Of a stretch of DNA of 64,000 bases, positions 34,029 to 42,353 are shown in pieces. Under the pieces are notes generated by a model. It was given only the letters and a program-made list of their open reading frames with translations, searched no databases and had not been told where the DNA came from. How positions within the stretch are numbered: position 1 is the first letter of the stretch; the number at the start of each line of letters is the position of its first letter. Source of the stretch: Teichococcus aerophilus (GTDB lineage Bacteria; Pseudomonadota; Alphaproteobacteria; Acetobacterales; Acetobacteraceae). A program made the translations under genes and the position numbers. Where the stretch lies: assembly GCF_014490485.1 (NCBI RefSeq), contig NZ_JACTVA010000018.1, forward strand, positions 25,626-89,625. The letters run 5' to 3'.

Positions 34029-35405
34029 ATGTCCCAGCCCGCCCCCGCCCCGCAGCCCCGCTCCCTCGTCGAAGCCGCCGATGCGCTGGCCGGCGGCCGC
34101 ACCACCGCCGTCGCCCTGGCCGAGGCCGCGCTGGCGCGCATCGCCGACCCGGCTGGCGAGGGTGGGCGGGCCTTCGTGGCGGTGCAGGCGGAGCAGGCGC
34201 TGGCGGCCGCCCGCAGCATGGATGCGCTGCGCGCCGCCGGGCGGGCGCCCAGCCGCTGGGCCGGCATCCCCATCTCGGTGAAGGACCTGTTCGACCAGGA
34301 AGGGGTGCCGACGCGCGCCGGTTCCGTCGCGCTGAAGGACGCACCGCCCGCCACCGCCACCGCACCCGTGGTGGCGCGGCTGGAGAAGGCAGGCTTCGTC
34401 GTGCTGGGGCGCACCAACATGGTGGAGTTCGCCTATACTGGGCTGGGCGTGAACCCGCATTTCGGCACCCCGCGCTCGCCGTGGGACCGGGCGACGGGGC
34501 GGCTGCCGGGTGGCTCCTCCTCCGGCGCCGGGGTCGCGGTGGCGGATGGCATGGGGCTCGGCGCGCTGGGCTCGGATACCGGCGGCTCCTGCCGCATCCC
34601 GGCGGCGCTGTGCGGCGTGGTGGGCTACAAGCCGACCGCGCGGCGCGTGCCGCTGGAGGGCGTGCTGCCGCTCTCCCCCAGCCTGGACAGCATCGGGCCG
34701 CTGGCCAACACCGCAGCCTGCTGCGCTGTGCTGCACACGCTGATGGCCGGGGCGGAAACCGCCACCCCACCGGCGGTGCGCAGCGTCGCCGGCCTTCGCT
34801 TCGGCGTGCCGGAGGCGAGCTTCCTGTTCGAGGGGCTGGAGCCCGCCGTGGCCGCGGCCTTCGAGCGTACGCTGGCCCGGCTGGCCGCCGCCGGTGCCTT
34901 CATCGAGCGCTTCGCCATGCCGGAACTGGCGGAGATCCCGCGCGCCAATGCCACTGGCGGGCTGGTGGCGCCCGAGGCCTATACCTGGCACCGCACGCTG
35001 ATGGAGACGGCCGGCAGCGCCTACGACCCGCGCGTGATCGCCCGCATCCAGCGCGGCGCCAGCATGACGGCGGCGGACTACGTGACCGTGACGCGGGAGC
35101 GCGCGCGGATCATCGCCGCCGCCGAACCGCGCACCGCGCCCTACGACGCCGTGCTCTGCCCCACCGTGGCGCTGACGCCGCCAGCGATCGCCGAGGTGGA
35201 GGACGAGGCGGAATACGCCCGCATCAACCTGCTGCTGCTGCGCAACACCGCCGCCTTCAACTTCCTGGACCGGTGCAGCATCAGCCTGCCCTGCCAGGCC
35301 GAGGGCGAGGCGCCGGTAGGCCTGATGCTGAGCGGCGCGCATGACGGCGATGCCGCCCTGCTGGCCACCGCCACCGCCGTGGAGGCCGCGCTGCGCGCCG
35401 CATAG
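34029..35405 (+). CDS. Amidase (amidase-signature family)
   Basis: 458 residues of the amidase-signature fold. The Ser-cisSer-Lys triad is visible: ISVKDLFD (Lys), GGSSSGAGVAVA (cis-Ser) and GSDTGGSCRIPAA (nucleophilic Ser). It hydrolyses an amide, substrate unknown. The ATG at 34029 begins MSQPAPAPQPRS. It is transcribed away from udh, and the tRNA-Arg gene follows after 71 bases. Close relatives in the family are also GatA-like, but the isolated context argues against GatA. Confidence 0.92.
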   Translation: MSQPAPAPQPRSLVEAADALAGGRTTAVALAEAALARIADPAGEGGRAFVAVQAEQALAAARSMDALRAAGRAPSRWAGIPISVKDLFDQEGVPTRAGSVALKDAPPATATAPVVARLEKAGFVVLGRTNMVEFAYTGLGVNPHFGTPRSPWDRATGRLPGGSSSGAGVAVADGMGLGALGSDTGGSCRIPAALCGVVGYKPTARRVPLEGVLPLSPSLDSIGPLANTAACCAVLHTLMAGAETATPPAVRSVAGLRFGVPEASFLFEGLEPAVAAAFERTLARLAAAGAFIERFAMPELAEIPRANATGGLVAPEAYTWHRTLMETAGSAYDPRVIARIQRGASMTAADYVTVTRERARIIAAAEPRTAPYDAVLCPTVALTPPAIAEVEDEAEYARINLLLLRNTAAFNFLDRCSISLPCQAEGEAPVGLMLSGAHDGDAALLATATAVEAALRAA

Positions 35406-35476
35406 TTTTGCCGGAAGGGCCTGCGGTGGGGGCTTCCCCCCCGCCGCCCGACGGGCTAAAGGGGGAGCCCTGGCGT

Positions 35477-35554
<78 letters not shown>

Positions 35555-35600
35555 TCTTTCCAACGACTTAAGCGGCTACAGCGCCTGCATCTAAACGGCG

Positions 35601-35619
35601 CCGGAAGCACCACGGAAGC
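35601..35619. promoter_or_regulatory. Candidate integrase arm-type sites, left end
   Basis: CCGGAAGC at 35601-35608 and ACGGAAGC at 35612-35619, same orientation. The same octamers in the same orientation and spacing recur near the right end (52377-52405). Repeats close to both att cores suggest binding sites for the integrase N-terminal domain. Confidence 0.6.
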
Positions 35620-35649
35620 GGATGCGGCTGGCGCACCTGCTTTTATGTC

Positions 35650-35919
35650 ATGGAGCATCACCCAGTGGCTGATAAAGAAATGAACGAAATCCGTCTTCGC
35701 CTTCATCAAGCGGAGGCGGGCCTGACATATTCGCTTGAGCGTTTTGGGGATAAGCTGTCGGCTGAGCAAGGTTACGACAACATTGATGGCATCGAAGCTG
35801 TCAGGCTTTACTTGATCCGCACTTACCATTGGACACCATCTTACGTTAAGTCGATGGCTGCGGAAGATATGAGGTTTGTGCTTAACGTTGAGATGAAGGG
35901 CTTTACCTTCCGAGACTAG
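35650..35919 (+). CDS. Small protein at the left end of the element (89 aa)
   Basis: 89 residues, hydrophilic and helical, no family recognised. A likely core is MNEIRLRLHQAEAGLTYSLERFGDKLSAEQG followed by GIEAVRLYLIRTYHWTPSYVKSMAAEDMRFVL. Base composition is lower in GC than in the host. It is the only rightward gene at this end and its TAG directly abuts the TerL TAG on the other strand (35917-35919 against 35920-35922). ATG 35650 is not clearly supported by a ribosome site; GTG 35665 and ATG 35680 are in-frame options. Confidence 0.6.
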   Translation: MEHHPVADKEMNEIRLRLHQAEAGLTYSLERFGDKLSAEQGYDNIDGIEAVRLYLIRTYHWTPSYVKSMAAEDMRFVLNVEMKGFTFRD

Positions 35920-37533
35920 CTAGACGAACAACAAACCCTCTGGCCGCGCTCCAGGCACTTGGTAAATCATCGGCCCGGTCTGGCTCGCCAGCGCCCGGCC
36001 AATGGCCATAGCCACAGCGGCAGCACCGTCGATCTTCCCCATCGCCTTTGCCTTGCTGAATTTGATGTTGCCGGCGGCGTCCTGCTCCACGCGGATGTTG
36101 GTCAGGTTCCACCGCAGCACCGGATCTTGGCCGGCATAGAACTGCCGCCCTAGGATAGCCCGCTCGATCTCCTTGCACGGCGCTGACATGGAGGCGAAGC
36201 CCTGGCCGAACTGCGCCACCGGCAGTTGATGCTCTTGGAGGCGCTGCAGGAAGTTCAGGGCGCCCCAGCGGTCCACCGCGATTTCCTGCACAGATAGCTC
36301 GCCGCAAAGGTCCACTAGATCCCGCAGGATCTGGTCCTGGTCGATGCTGTTGCCCTCGGTGACCACCAGCCGGCCGGAAGCCTCAAACTCGGCGTAGGGC
36401 TGATTGTCAGCCACTCGCCGCCGGTACTGCTCAGCGGGGCAATACTGCCGCCCCCAGACCAGCCAGCCCCCTTCCCCATCCGCTGCCACAGCATAAACAG
36501 CTGCCAGATCCGACACGCTGGCCAGGTCAACGCCCACATAAACCGGCTTGCCTGCCAAGTCGGATAGCTCCACCGGCCGGCTGTCGCCCTGGTCATAGAC
36601 GGCCATATCCACCCACGTGACGGCGGCGCTATCGCTCCAGATGTTCAGATAGAGCCGCTTAAACATCTCCCGCTGGCTGGGGATCTCGGCCGCGCGCTTG
36701 GCCGTCATGCGCATCTCGTCCAGGCTGCGGAAGCCGGCGGCTAGGGCAGGATTGACCGCCTGCCACACCGCCTCATCCTGCCAGTCGCAGTCGTGCGGTG
36801 CCTGATAGAGCACCGGCAGGAAGGTCTCGTCCTCGACCTCATCGCGCTCCACCTTCAGGGCGTACTCGTATAGCTCCCAGGCAAGGTCGCCGCGGCCATG
36901 GCCGGCCGTGGTGGTGACGACCGACAGCGGGCAGAGCCGCTTGCCCATGGAGGAGACCAGCACCTCCCACAGTTCCCGGGTCGGCCAGGCATGCACCTCA
37001 TCCGCCAGCAGCATGGACACGCTCAAGCCGTGCTTGCTGTAAGCCTCATGGCTGATGGCCCGATAGGTGCTCTCGGACTTCGGATGGCTTATCAGCTTGC
37101 GGCTGTCCACGATGCGCGTGGCGGCAGTCAGGTGCGGATCGGCACGGATCATGCGGGCGGCGCCGTTGTAGGCGATGCTGGCCTGTTCCCGATCGGCAGC
37201 GGCGCTGATCACCTGGCCAGCGGCGTCCCGCTCCGGCCCCATCATTCCCAGCAGGGCCAGGGCGCTGGTGAGGGTCGTCTTCCCAGAACCGCGGGGTAGC
37301 AGCATGAACACCGTGCGGACCTTCCGCAGGCCGGTCTCGGGATGCACGTCTCCGAACACCTTGCGGACGATGCGCGCCTGCCAGGGGTGCAGGGTGAAGG
37401 GCTGGCCGGCAAGCGGTCCTTCAGTGTGACGCAGCTTCTCCACGAAGCGCACAGCGCGCTCACCATGGCCCAGAGGGTCGGGGATCTCGCCTTCCAGGAA
37501 GCGAGACCCAGCGAGGCAGCCGGCGGGGGTCAA
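35920..37533 (-). CDS. Phage terminase large subunit (TerL)
   Basis: 537-residue DNA-packaging motor. ATPase half: Walker A LLPRGSGKTTL (about residue 80), Walker B MLLADEVHAW and the coupling region SVVTTTAGHGRGD. Nuclease half: RNase-H-like acidic residues in YVGVDLASVSDLAAV, EIAVDRWGALNF and KIDGAAAVAMAIG. Family is the Terminase_1/HK97-type large subunit. It overlaps TerS by 4 bases. Both enzymatic halves look intact, so the element should be able to package its own DNA. Confidence 0.95.
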   Translation of the reverse strand: MTPAGCLAGSRFLEGEIPDPLGHGERAVRFVEKLRHTEGPLAGQPFTLHPWQARIVRKVFGDVHPETGLRKVRTVFMLLPRGSGKTTLTSALALLGMMGPERDAAGQVISAAADREQASIAYNGAARMIRADPHLTAATRIVDSRKLISHPKSESTYRAISHEAYSKHGLSVSMLLADEVHAWPTRELWEVLVSSMGKRLCPLSVVTTTAGHGRGDLAWELYEYALKVERDEVEDETFLPVLYQAPHDCDWQDEAVWQAVNPALAAGFRSLDEMRMTAKRAAEIPSQREMFKRLYLNIWSDSAAVTWVDMAVYDQGDSRPVELSDLAGKPVYVGVDLASVSDLAAVYAVAADGEGGWLVWGRQYCPAEQYRRRVADNQPYAEFEASGRLVVTEGNSIDQDQILRDLVDLCGELSVQEIAVDRWGALNFLQRLQEHQLPVAQFGQGFASMSAPCKEIERAILGRQFYAGQDPVLRWNLTNIRVEQDAAGNIKFSKAKAMGKIDGAAAVAMAIGRALASQTGPMIYQVPGARPEGLLFV

Positions 37534-37937
37534 CCCAGCATTCCTTCCCAGGGATCAGACACAGCCGGGGCGTCTGGCTGCTTACCACCCTTCCGGTGCG
37601 GGGTAAGCCCCAGCTCCGAAGCCAGAAGGCGAGCCTCACGCATGGCCGCAGACTGGATGCGGAAGGCCGGGTGCATGGTCGGCCCCTTCTCGGTCTGGAT
37701 GAAGCGGCCATCCTGCTGCATGGCCTCCTCGCACTCACGGATAGTCCCGACAGCCACGCAGTAGCTTTCTAGGCTGGCCTGAACGTCACGGGACAGCAGG
37801 CCGCGCTGGTGAAGCTCAGGGGCGGCACGGCTCCACTCCGCACGGGCGTGCGCGGCCAGCCAGGACGGGGCTCCGGGGCATCCAGAGGGGGCTACATCGC
37901 CAGTGATGACAGCCAGTTTCGGCTTCCTGCCCTTCAT
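37530..37937 (-). CDS. Phage terminase small subunit, P27 family (TerS)
   Basis: 135 residues that start MKGRKPKLAVITGD, as P27-type small subunits do, then PSWLAAHARAEWSRAAPELHQRGLLSRDVQASLESYCVAV. Recognises the packaging (pac/cos) site for TerL. ATG 37937 is preceded by GAGG at 7 bases. The stop overlaps the TerL start. A dedicated TerS is what lets satellites direct packaging to their own DNA. Confidence 0.92.
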   Translation of the reverse strand: MKGRKPKLAVITGDVAPSGCPGAPSWLAAHARAEWSRAAPELHQRGLLSRDVQASLESYCVAVGTIRECEEAMQQDGRFIQTEKGPTMHPAFRIQSAAMREARLLASELGLTPHRKGGKQPDAPAVSDPWEGMLG

Positions 37938-37946
37938 CTCAGAACC

Positions 37947-38378
37947 TCATTTCCCGGGAAACCCCAATTTCGGTGGCGTCGCGCGCGGTGCTAGGGGCGC
38001 GGTCTCCGACCCTGAGGTCTTGGATTGTTGCCCCCCTACCCCCCTGGAGCGATTGAACCGGGCCGTGACACCACGATGGCAGGGTGAGCACAGCGGCCGG
38101 GTATTCGAGCGCACCAGGCGCAGCTCCGGGCGGAACCGAAGCGGCTGGATGTGGTCCACCTCAGTGGCAGGGACGGTGCGCCCCTGCGCCGCGCAGATGC
38201 GGCACAGCGGCTCTTCGGCCAAGACACGCTCTCTCAGTGCGCGCCAGTCGCGGTCATAGCCACGGGAAGCAGCACTTCCCGCAGCTTTGTCCCAAACCTT
38301 CTCGCACTCTGGGCAGCGCCGGCCGGTGAAGGCAGGATGGCCCGGCTTCGAGCAATAGCGCGGCGCTGCCCAAGGCAT
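37947..38378 (-). CDS. HNH endonuclease
   Basis: 143 residues. Core HNH: CRICAAQGRTVPATEVDHIQPL ... SNTRPLCSPCHRGVTARF, with two CxxC zinc pairs, the DH catalytic pair and the final histidine. An additional N-terminal CSKPGHPAFTGRRCPEC zinc cluster is present. HNH proteins beside TerS/TerL in HK97-type phages assist cleavage of concatemers during packaging. Start MPWAAPRYC at ATG 38378, 2 bases after the next upstream gene. Confidence 0.93.
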   Translation of the reverse strand: MPWAAPRYCSKPGHPAFTGRRCPECEKVWDKAAGSAASRGYDRDWRALRERVLAEEPLCRICAAQGRTVPATEVDHIQPLRFRPELRLVRSNTRPLCSPCHRGVTARFNRSRGVGGQQSKTSGSETAPLAPRATPPKLGFPGK

Positions 38379-38380
38379 GG

Positions 38381-38773
38381 TCAGGCCACCGGCACAGCAG
38401 ACGGGTTGCCGCGCACCACCTGCACACTGGACAGCGCGCCAGTGGTGGCGCTGGCCACGGTCAGCACAGGGCGGATGAACCTCTTGTTGCCGATGTAGCT
38501 TACGCGCTGTACCGCGTTCTGCCCCGCTGCAGAGGAGACGGTCGAGAAGCTGCCCGCCATGTCGATGGCGGCCACATCGGTCCACCCGCTGGTGCCGTTG
38601 TCACTCTCCTGCAGCTTCGGCGTGTGGGTGCCATCAGTCCAGGCACCGAACGTCACCAGCGCTGCAGCCGTGCCGAAGCCAAGCAGATCCACAGCCGTGC
38701 CATTGGCGTTGGTGTTACGGGCAGCCGGCGGCAGGGCCAGAGCCGGGCTTATGTTGTAGGACAGGTCACGCAT
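38381..38773 (-). CDS. Putative virion (head-associated) protein
   Basis: 130 residues, beta-rich, with features I associate with capsid-neighbour proteins of HK97-like phages: LVTFGAWTDGTHTPKLQESDNGTSGW, and a tail of SYIGNKRFIRPVLTVASATTGALSSVQVVRGNP. It may decorate or stabilise the head, or serve as the neck component. ATG 38773 has a strong AGGAG at 8 bases. It lies between major capsid and HNH genes, exactly where connector genes sit in complete phages. Confidence 0.7.
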   Translation of the reverse strand: MRDLSYNISPALALPPAARNTNANGTAVDLLGFGTAAALVTFGAWTDGTHTPKLQESDNGTSGWTDVAAIDMAGSFSTVSSAAGQNAVQRVSYIGNKRFIRPVLTVASATTGALSSVQVVRGNPSAVPVA

Positions 38774-38786
38774 GATCGTTCTCCTC

Positions 38787-39971
38787 TCAGCTCGCCGCGA
38801 TCTTCAGCTTGCGCAGGGCTTCGGCCTTGGCCACGCCACCAGCCACACGACGGCGGCCGTGGAAGCGGGTCATGCCGTTGGTCGCCTGGCTATAAGGGTC
38901 GCGCAGGATGGACAGCGCGATGCGGTCGAAGATCCGATAGCCCTGGCCGAAGTCACCGAAGACGATCGGCGTCGCACCAGCCGCGGGGTCCGGCATATCC
39001 GGCATCTCCACCACAGGGCGGCCCAGCAGCGTGGTAGCAGGCGCACCAGCAAGGCCGGCGGTCTGCAGCATGTACGTGCCCGTGGTGTCCTTCATCTTGC
39101 GGGCAGTGGCCAGCGTGTTGCTGTTCATCGCCCACACCGCATTTGCCCGGTAGGCGGTCGGAACGGAGTGATAAAGGTCCAGCAGGTTGTCGGCGGTGAA
39201 GGTAGAGGCGCTGCCACTCACGCTGACCGGGATGGACTGATCAGCCATGAAACCCATCGGCCGCAGCGCGCCGTCGCCATTGACAAACGCGGCACCCTCG
39301 GCCCGACCGAACTCTTCCGCGAACTCAAAGGACAGTTCCGCCGAGATATCGAAGGCGCTGTCTTCGAGCAGGACATTGGACACGTCGACCCAGCACGCGA
39401 TCTCGCGCACTTCATAGCGGCTCTGCCCGAAGGTCACCGTGGTCTCAGGCCGCGGCTGGATCTCACCTACCCACTGCGCCGTCATGCCGCCGGTACGCTT
39501 CGGCAGCGTCACAGCGCCCACGGAAACCGGGGTCACGCGCGCCACAGAGCGGACAGGCGAGAAGGCCACGACATTGCGCTGGATCTCGGCAATGAACTGG
39601 TCAGGCGCCAGGTAGCCGCCGGCCGTATCATCGGACACGCGCAGGACGCGGATTTCCGGCGCCGCCAGAGCTTCCCGACCTCGACGCAGGAAGGTGGCGA
39701 AGGCGCGGGTTTCCACTTCCGTGCCCTGCTTCTGATCCTGCCCAGCACCCGGACGGCGCAGCACCGTCTCGGTGCGGTCTAGACGGGAGCGCAGTTCAGT
39801 CAGGGCGGTGTCGAGGGTGCCCAGGCGCTCGTCGGCGCTGGCGGTTAGGCCCTCAACAGCAGAACGGATCTCGGCCAGATCATTGGCGGAGCCGTACTCT
39901 TCACCGTCGGGTGCATTGCGGGTCTCCCAGCCGGTGCGCAGATTGACGCCCGGCGATGCAAAATTGTGCAT
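38787..39971 (-). CDS. Major capsid protein, HK97 fold
   Basis: 394 residues. An N-terminal coiled-coil scaffold-like delta region (LAEIRSAVEGLTASADERLGTLDTALTELRSRLDRTETVL) is followed by the capsid body: GGYLAPDQFIAEIQRNVVAFSPVRSVARV, GMTAQWVGEIQPRPET, EFAEEFGRAEGAAFVNGDG and VFGDFGQGYRIFDR. The delta domain is normally removed by the adjacent protease. Start ATG 39971 has AAGGA 7 bases upstream and shares its A with the protease stop (TGATG). Confidence 0.96.
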   Translation of the reverse strand: MHNFASPGVNLRTGWETRNAPDGEEYGSANDLAEIRSAVEGLTASADERLGTLDTALTELRSRLDRTETVLRRPGAGQDQKQGTEVETRAFATFLRRGREALAAPEIRVLRVSDDTAGGYLAPDQFIAEIQRNVVAFSPVRSVARVTPVSVGAVTLPKRTGGMTAQWVGEIQPRPETTVTFGQSRYEVREIACWVDVSNVLLEDSAFDISAELSFEFAEEFGRAEGAAFVNGDGALRPMGFMADQSIPVSVSGSASTFTADNLLDLYHSVPTAYRANAVWAMNSNTLATARKMKDTTGTYMLQTAGLAGAPATTLLGRPVVEMPDMPDPAAGATPIVFGDFGQGYRIFDRIALSILRDPYSQATNGMTRFHGRRRVAGGVAKAEALRKLKIAAS

Positions 39972-40504
39972 CACTTGTTCCTTAGCTTGCCAGCGCACTG
40001 GCGGATGAAAGCGGCAAGCCCGGCCGCCTCGGGGTGGAAGGGAGCAGAGCGGACGCTGGCCACACGCGCGGCAGCCTGCGCCGGGCGAGAAACCAAGCTG
40101 ATCTCAATCAGCTCCATCTCATGGACGATCCGGCCGCCCGGAGCAGGGGCAGCGCGAACGGTTTTGAAGCCGATGGACAAACCATCAATGGCCTGCGCCT
40201 TCAGCATGGCGTGCGCGTCGCGGCCGGCGGTGCTGTCCATCACCAGCGTGCCGGTGACGTGCAGGCCCGTGGCGTCCTCGCGGATCTCGCTCCAGACACC
40301 GACAGGGCGGGCAGGATCATGCGCCCACAGCATCAGCGGGCGGGTACCGGATGTTTGATGCGCAGTCAGCGACTTGGCGAAGGCGCCACGCTGCACAACA
40401 TCGCCGTACAGATCGCGCTTGCCCCACACGGCGGCGTAGCCGCTGATGGTGCCGGTTTCTTCCGGTGCGAAGCGGGTCTCTACGCCAGCAGATTTCTCAA
40501 GCAT
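39971..40504 (-). CDS. Prohead maturation protease (HK97 gp4-like, U35)
   Basis: 177-residue serine protease. Landmarks: ISGYAAVWGKRDLYGDVVQRGAF, the catalytic histidine in MLWAHDPARPVG, the catalytic serine in AIDGLSIGFKT, and EISLVSRPAQAAA. It cleaves the scaffold domain of the capsid protein during head assembly. ATG 40504 lies inside the end of the portal gene (8-base overlap), and its stop is fused with the capsid start. Confidence 0.94.
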   Translation of the reverse strand: MLEKSAGVETRFAPEETGTISGYAAVWGKRDLYGDVVQRGAFAKSLTAHQTSGTRPLMLWAHDPARPVGVWSEIREDATGLHVTGTLVMDSTAGRDAHAMLKAQAIDGLSIGFKTVRAAPAPGGRIVHEMELIEISLVSRPAQAAARVASVRSAPFHPEAAGLAAFIRQCAGKLRNK

Positions 40505-41747
40505 CGATGTCGCCCCCCGTCTTCCGATCGACGGGCGCCGAGTTGACGGGGCGAGTGAACACCTCGCCGCCGGCATAGGGGCTGCGGTTCTCCATGGCGC
40601 GGATCTCGTTGGGGTTGAACACACCGGCTGCCACCGCCTGGCTGTAGGCCGTGAAGCGCGCCGCCAGATCGGCACGCGCCAAATCGTCCACCAGGAACTC
40701 GACATAGAGGCCGTTGCGGCGCTCCTCCGGCGTCAGCAGTGTCAGACGCAGCGCGTCCTGCCATGCACGCAGGATCGGCAGCAGTGTGAAGGTCAGGAAC
40801 TGGCGGCCTAGCTCTTCGGCATTGCTGTGCGTCACCCGGTCGAGATCGGCCAGCAGGTGCAGCGGCACGCGCCACACGCGGGCGATCTCCTGGAGCTGGA
40901 ACTTCCGCAGCTCCAGGAACTGCGCATCCACAGACGAAAGCTGCAGCGCCTCGAAGGTCAGGCCGCTTTCGAGGATGGCAGTCTTGCCAGCGTTCGCCCC
41001 GCCCTGATGCAAGCTCTCCCAGCTGGCCCGCAACGTGGCGCGCTGCTCCGGCGTCAGGAAATTCGGTGCCTTCAGCACGCCAGCCGGACGGGCGCCACGG
41101 CCAAACAGGCCCGCGCCGTGCTGCTCCAGCACCAGTGACAGACCGATAGCTTCACGCGCCAGCAGCACCGGGCTGTCGCCCTGATAGAGCCCAGCGCCAA
41201 CGCCGCGGATGTGCAGGATCTCGCTGCGCCCATAGCTGCGCCGCTGGCCGCCGGCGTCAGTGACCGTATAGCTGGGCTCCATGGTCACGGCATCGGCGCT
41301 GACAGAGACGCGCCGGCTTTCAAGCGGGATCAGTTCCTCAACGCTAGCGGGGCCACGACCGACCCAGGCGTAGGCGTTCCCGTGCAGCGCTAGCTGCGTC
41401 TCCATGATCAGCCGGAACTCGCTGGCCGGCGTCCATGGATTGGCAGCATCCGACAGCAGCACTTCAACCGGGTGATCATCGGCGCGCTCGCGGCCACCGT
41501 CAGGGGTACGTCGGTAAAGGTGGATCGGCAGCTGAGAGACGGTCTCGGCCAGCACCTTGATGGCGCCGAACACAGCCGTACAGCGCATCGCGGTTTCAGG
41601 AGAGACAGAGACGCCGGCTGCTGTGCCGCCCGTGCTGCCCAACAGCAGCGCGGTCCAGGCATCCTTCAGCGTGCCGGAAGCGGCCCGGCTTTCCGGGGCA
41701 GAGAACAGGGCCTTGATGCTGCCCAGCAGGGGATTGATGCGCGCCAT
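40497..41747 (-). CDS. Phage portal protein, HK97 family
   Basis: 416-residue portal subunit forming the dodecameric DNA channel. Marks: SVSPETAMRCTAVFGAIKVLAETVSQLP, GNAYAWVGR, SEILHIRG, GLTFEALQLSSVDAQFLELRKFQLQEIARVWRVPLHLL, and THSNAEELGRQFLTFTLLPILRAWQDAL. I use the ATG at 41747 (MARINPLLGSIKALF), the usual type of portal start; the frame is open to a GTG at 41780. Neither has a convincing ribosome site. First structural gene of the morphogenesis block. Confidence 0.94.
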   Translation of the reverse strand: MARINPLLGSIKALFSAPESRAASGTLKDAWTALLLGSTGGTAAGVSVSPETAMRCTAVFGAIKVLAETVSQLPIHLYRRTPDGGRERADDHPVEVLLSDAANPWTPASEFRLIMETQLALHGNAYAWVGRGPASVEELIPLESRRVSVSADAVTMEPSYTVTDAGGQRRSYGRSEILHIRGVGAGLYQGDSPVLLAREAIGLSLVLEQHGAGLFGRGARPAGVLKAPNFLTPEQRATLRASWESLHQGGANAGKTAILESGLTFEALQLSSVDAQFLELRKFQLQEIARVWRVPLHLLADLDRVTHSNAEELGRQFLTFTLLPILRAWQDALRLTLLTPEERRNGLYVEFLVDDLARADLAARFTAYSQAVAAGVFNPNEIRAMENRSPYAGGEVFTRPVNSAPVDRKTGGDIDA

Positions 41748-41858
41748 GTCTGGCAGCGCTACCGCTCGCCACCCTATCACGACAAGGAGAATGAAATGAT
41801 CTAAGCTATTGAATTTGGCGTGGAAAAGCGCGGAAACGCGTGTCTGCGCCGCCCGTCT

Positions 41859-42353
41859 CTAGGTTCGCCTCTCAACCACAGCGTCAGGTGCCAGATGGCC
41901 AGGCGGATGGCATGTCCAGCAGCACCAGCCTGAAGGGTCCACCGCCTCACGCCACCATCGGCCACCAGCTTGCTCATGCCGGCTACAGCATGCACACCAT
42001 GCGCCTCGCGTTGGCACCGCCGCAGGATTTGCCCAGGATGGTGGGCGCTGGAGCCCAGCTGCCAAATAGCCGCTGATCAGGCGCCGATGCTTGCTTGTCG
42101 GAAGGCTGGCGGGAGGCTCGATCTGGATGGCTTCGCGTTCCGCCGCCTCCTCTTCTTGCACAGACACGCCGTTTTCGGGTGACACAGGTGGCACAGGTGG
42201 CACGGCCTCAAAGGAATGGCCGTTTTCTGCGGGTTTCGGCGCGATCAAGCCTGTGCCACCCTGGATTTTGATAGGTGGCACAGGTGGCACAGCGGGGGGC
42301 ACACCCCGTCCGATCGAAGCTGCCAAGCTGGAGAACCGGCCGAGATCAGGCAT
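41859..42353 (-). CDS. Small zinc-ribbon-like protein with VPPVPP repeats
   Basis: 164 residues. The N-terminal half is proline-rich with VPPVPP seen twice (PPAVPPVPPIKIQGG and EAVPPVPPVSPENG); this stretch is encoded by the 9-base iteron-like repeats. The C-terminal half has CACCSRHEQAGGRWW...GWCCWTCHPPGH, a putative CxxC/CxxCH zinc ribbon with conserved tryptophans. Overlaps the primase/helicase stop by 8 bases, so it is likely part of the replication module. Similar proteins follow primases in other prophage-like islands, as I recall. Function unknown. Confidence 0.7.
   Translation of the reverse strand: MPDLGRFSSLAASIGRGVPPAVPPVPPIKIQGGTGLIAPKPAENGHSFEAVPPVPPVSPENGVSVQEEEAAEREAIQIEPPASLPTSKHRRLISGYLAAGLQRPPSWANPAAVPTRGAWCACCSRHEQAGGRWWREAVDPSGWCCWTCHPPGHLAPDAVVERRT
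42178..42291. repeat. Iteron-like cluster 1: six copies of GGTGGCACA
   Basis: Tandem 9-base units at 42178 (GGTGACACA), 42187 and 42196 (last base G), an inverted copy TGTGCCACC at 42252-42260, then two tandem copies at 42274 and 42283. They lie inside the zinc-ribbon gene. The same motif forms the cluster at 50961-51066, 8.7 kb away, so it is unlikely to be only a coding effect. Confidence 0.75.
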
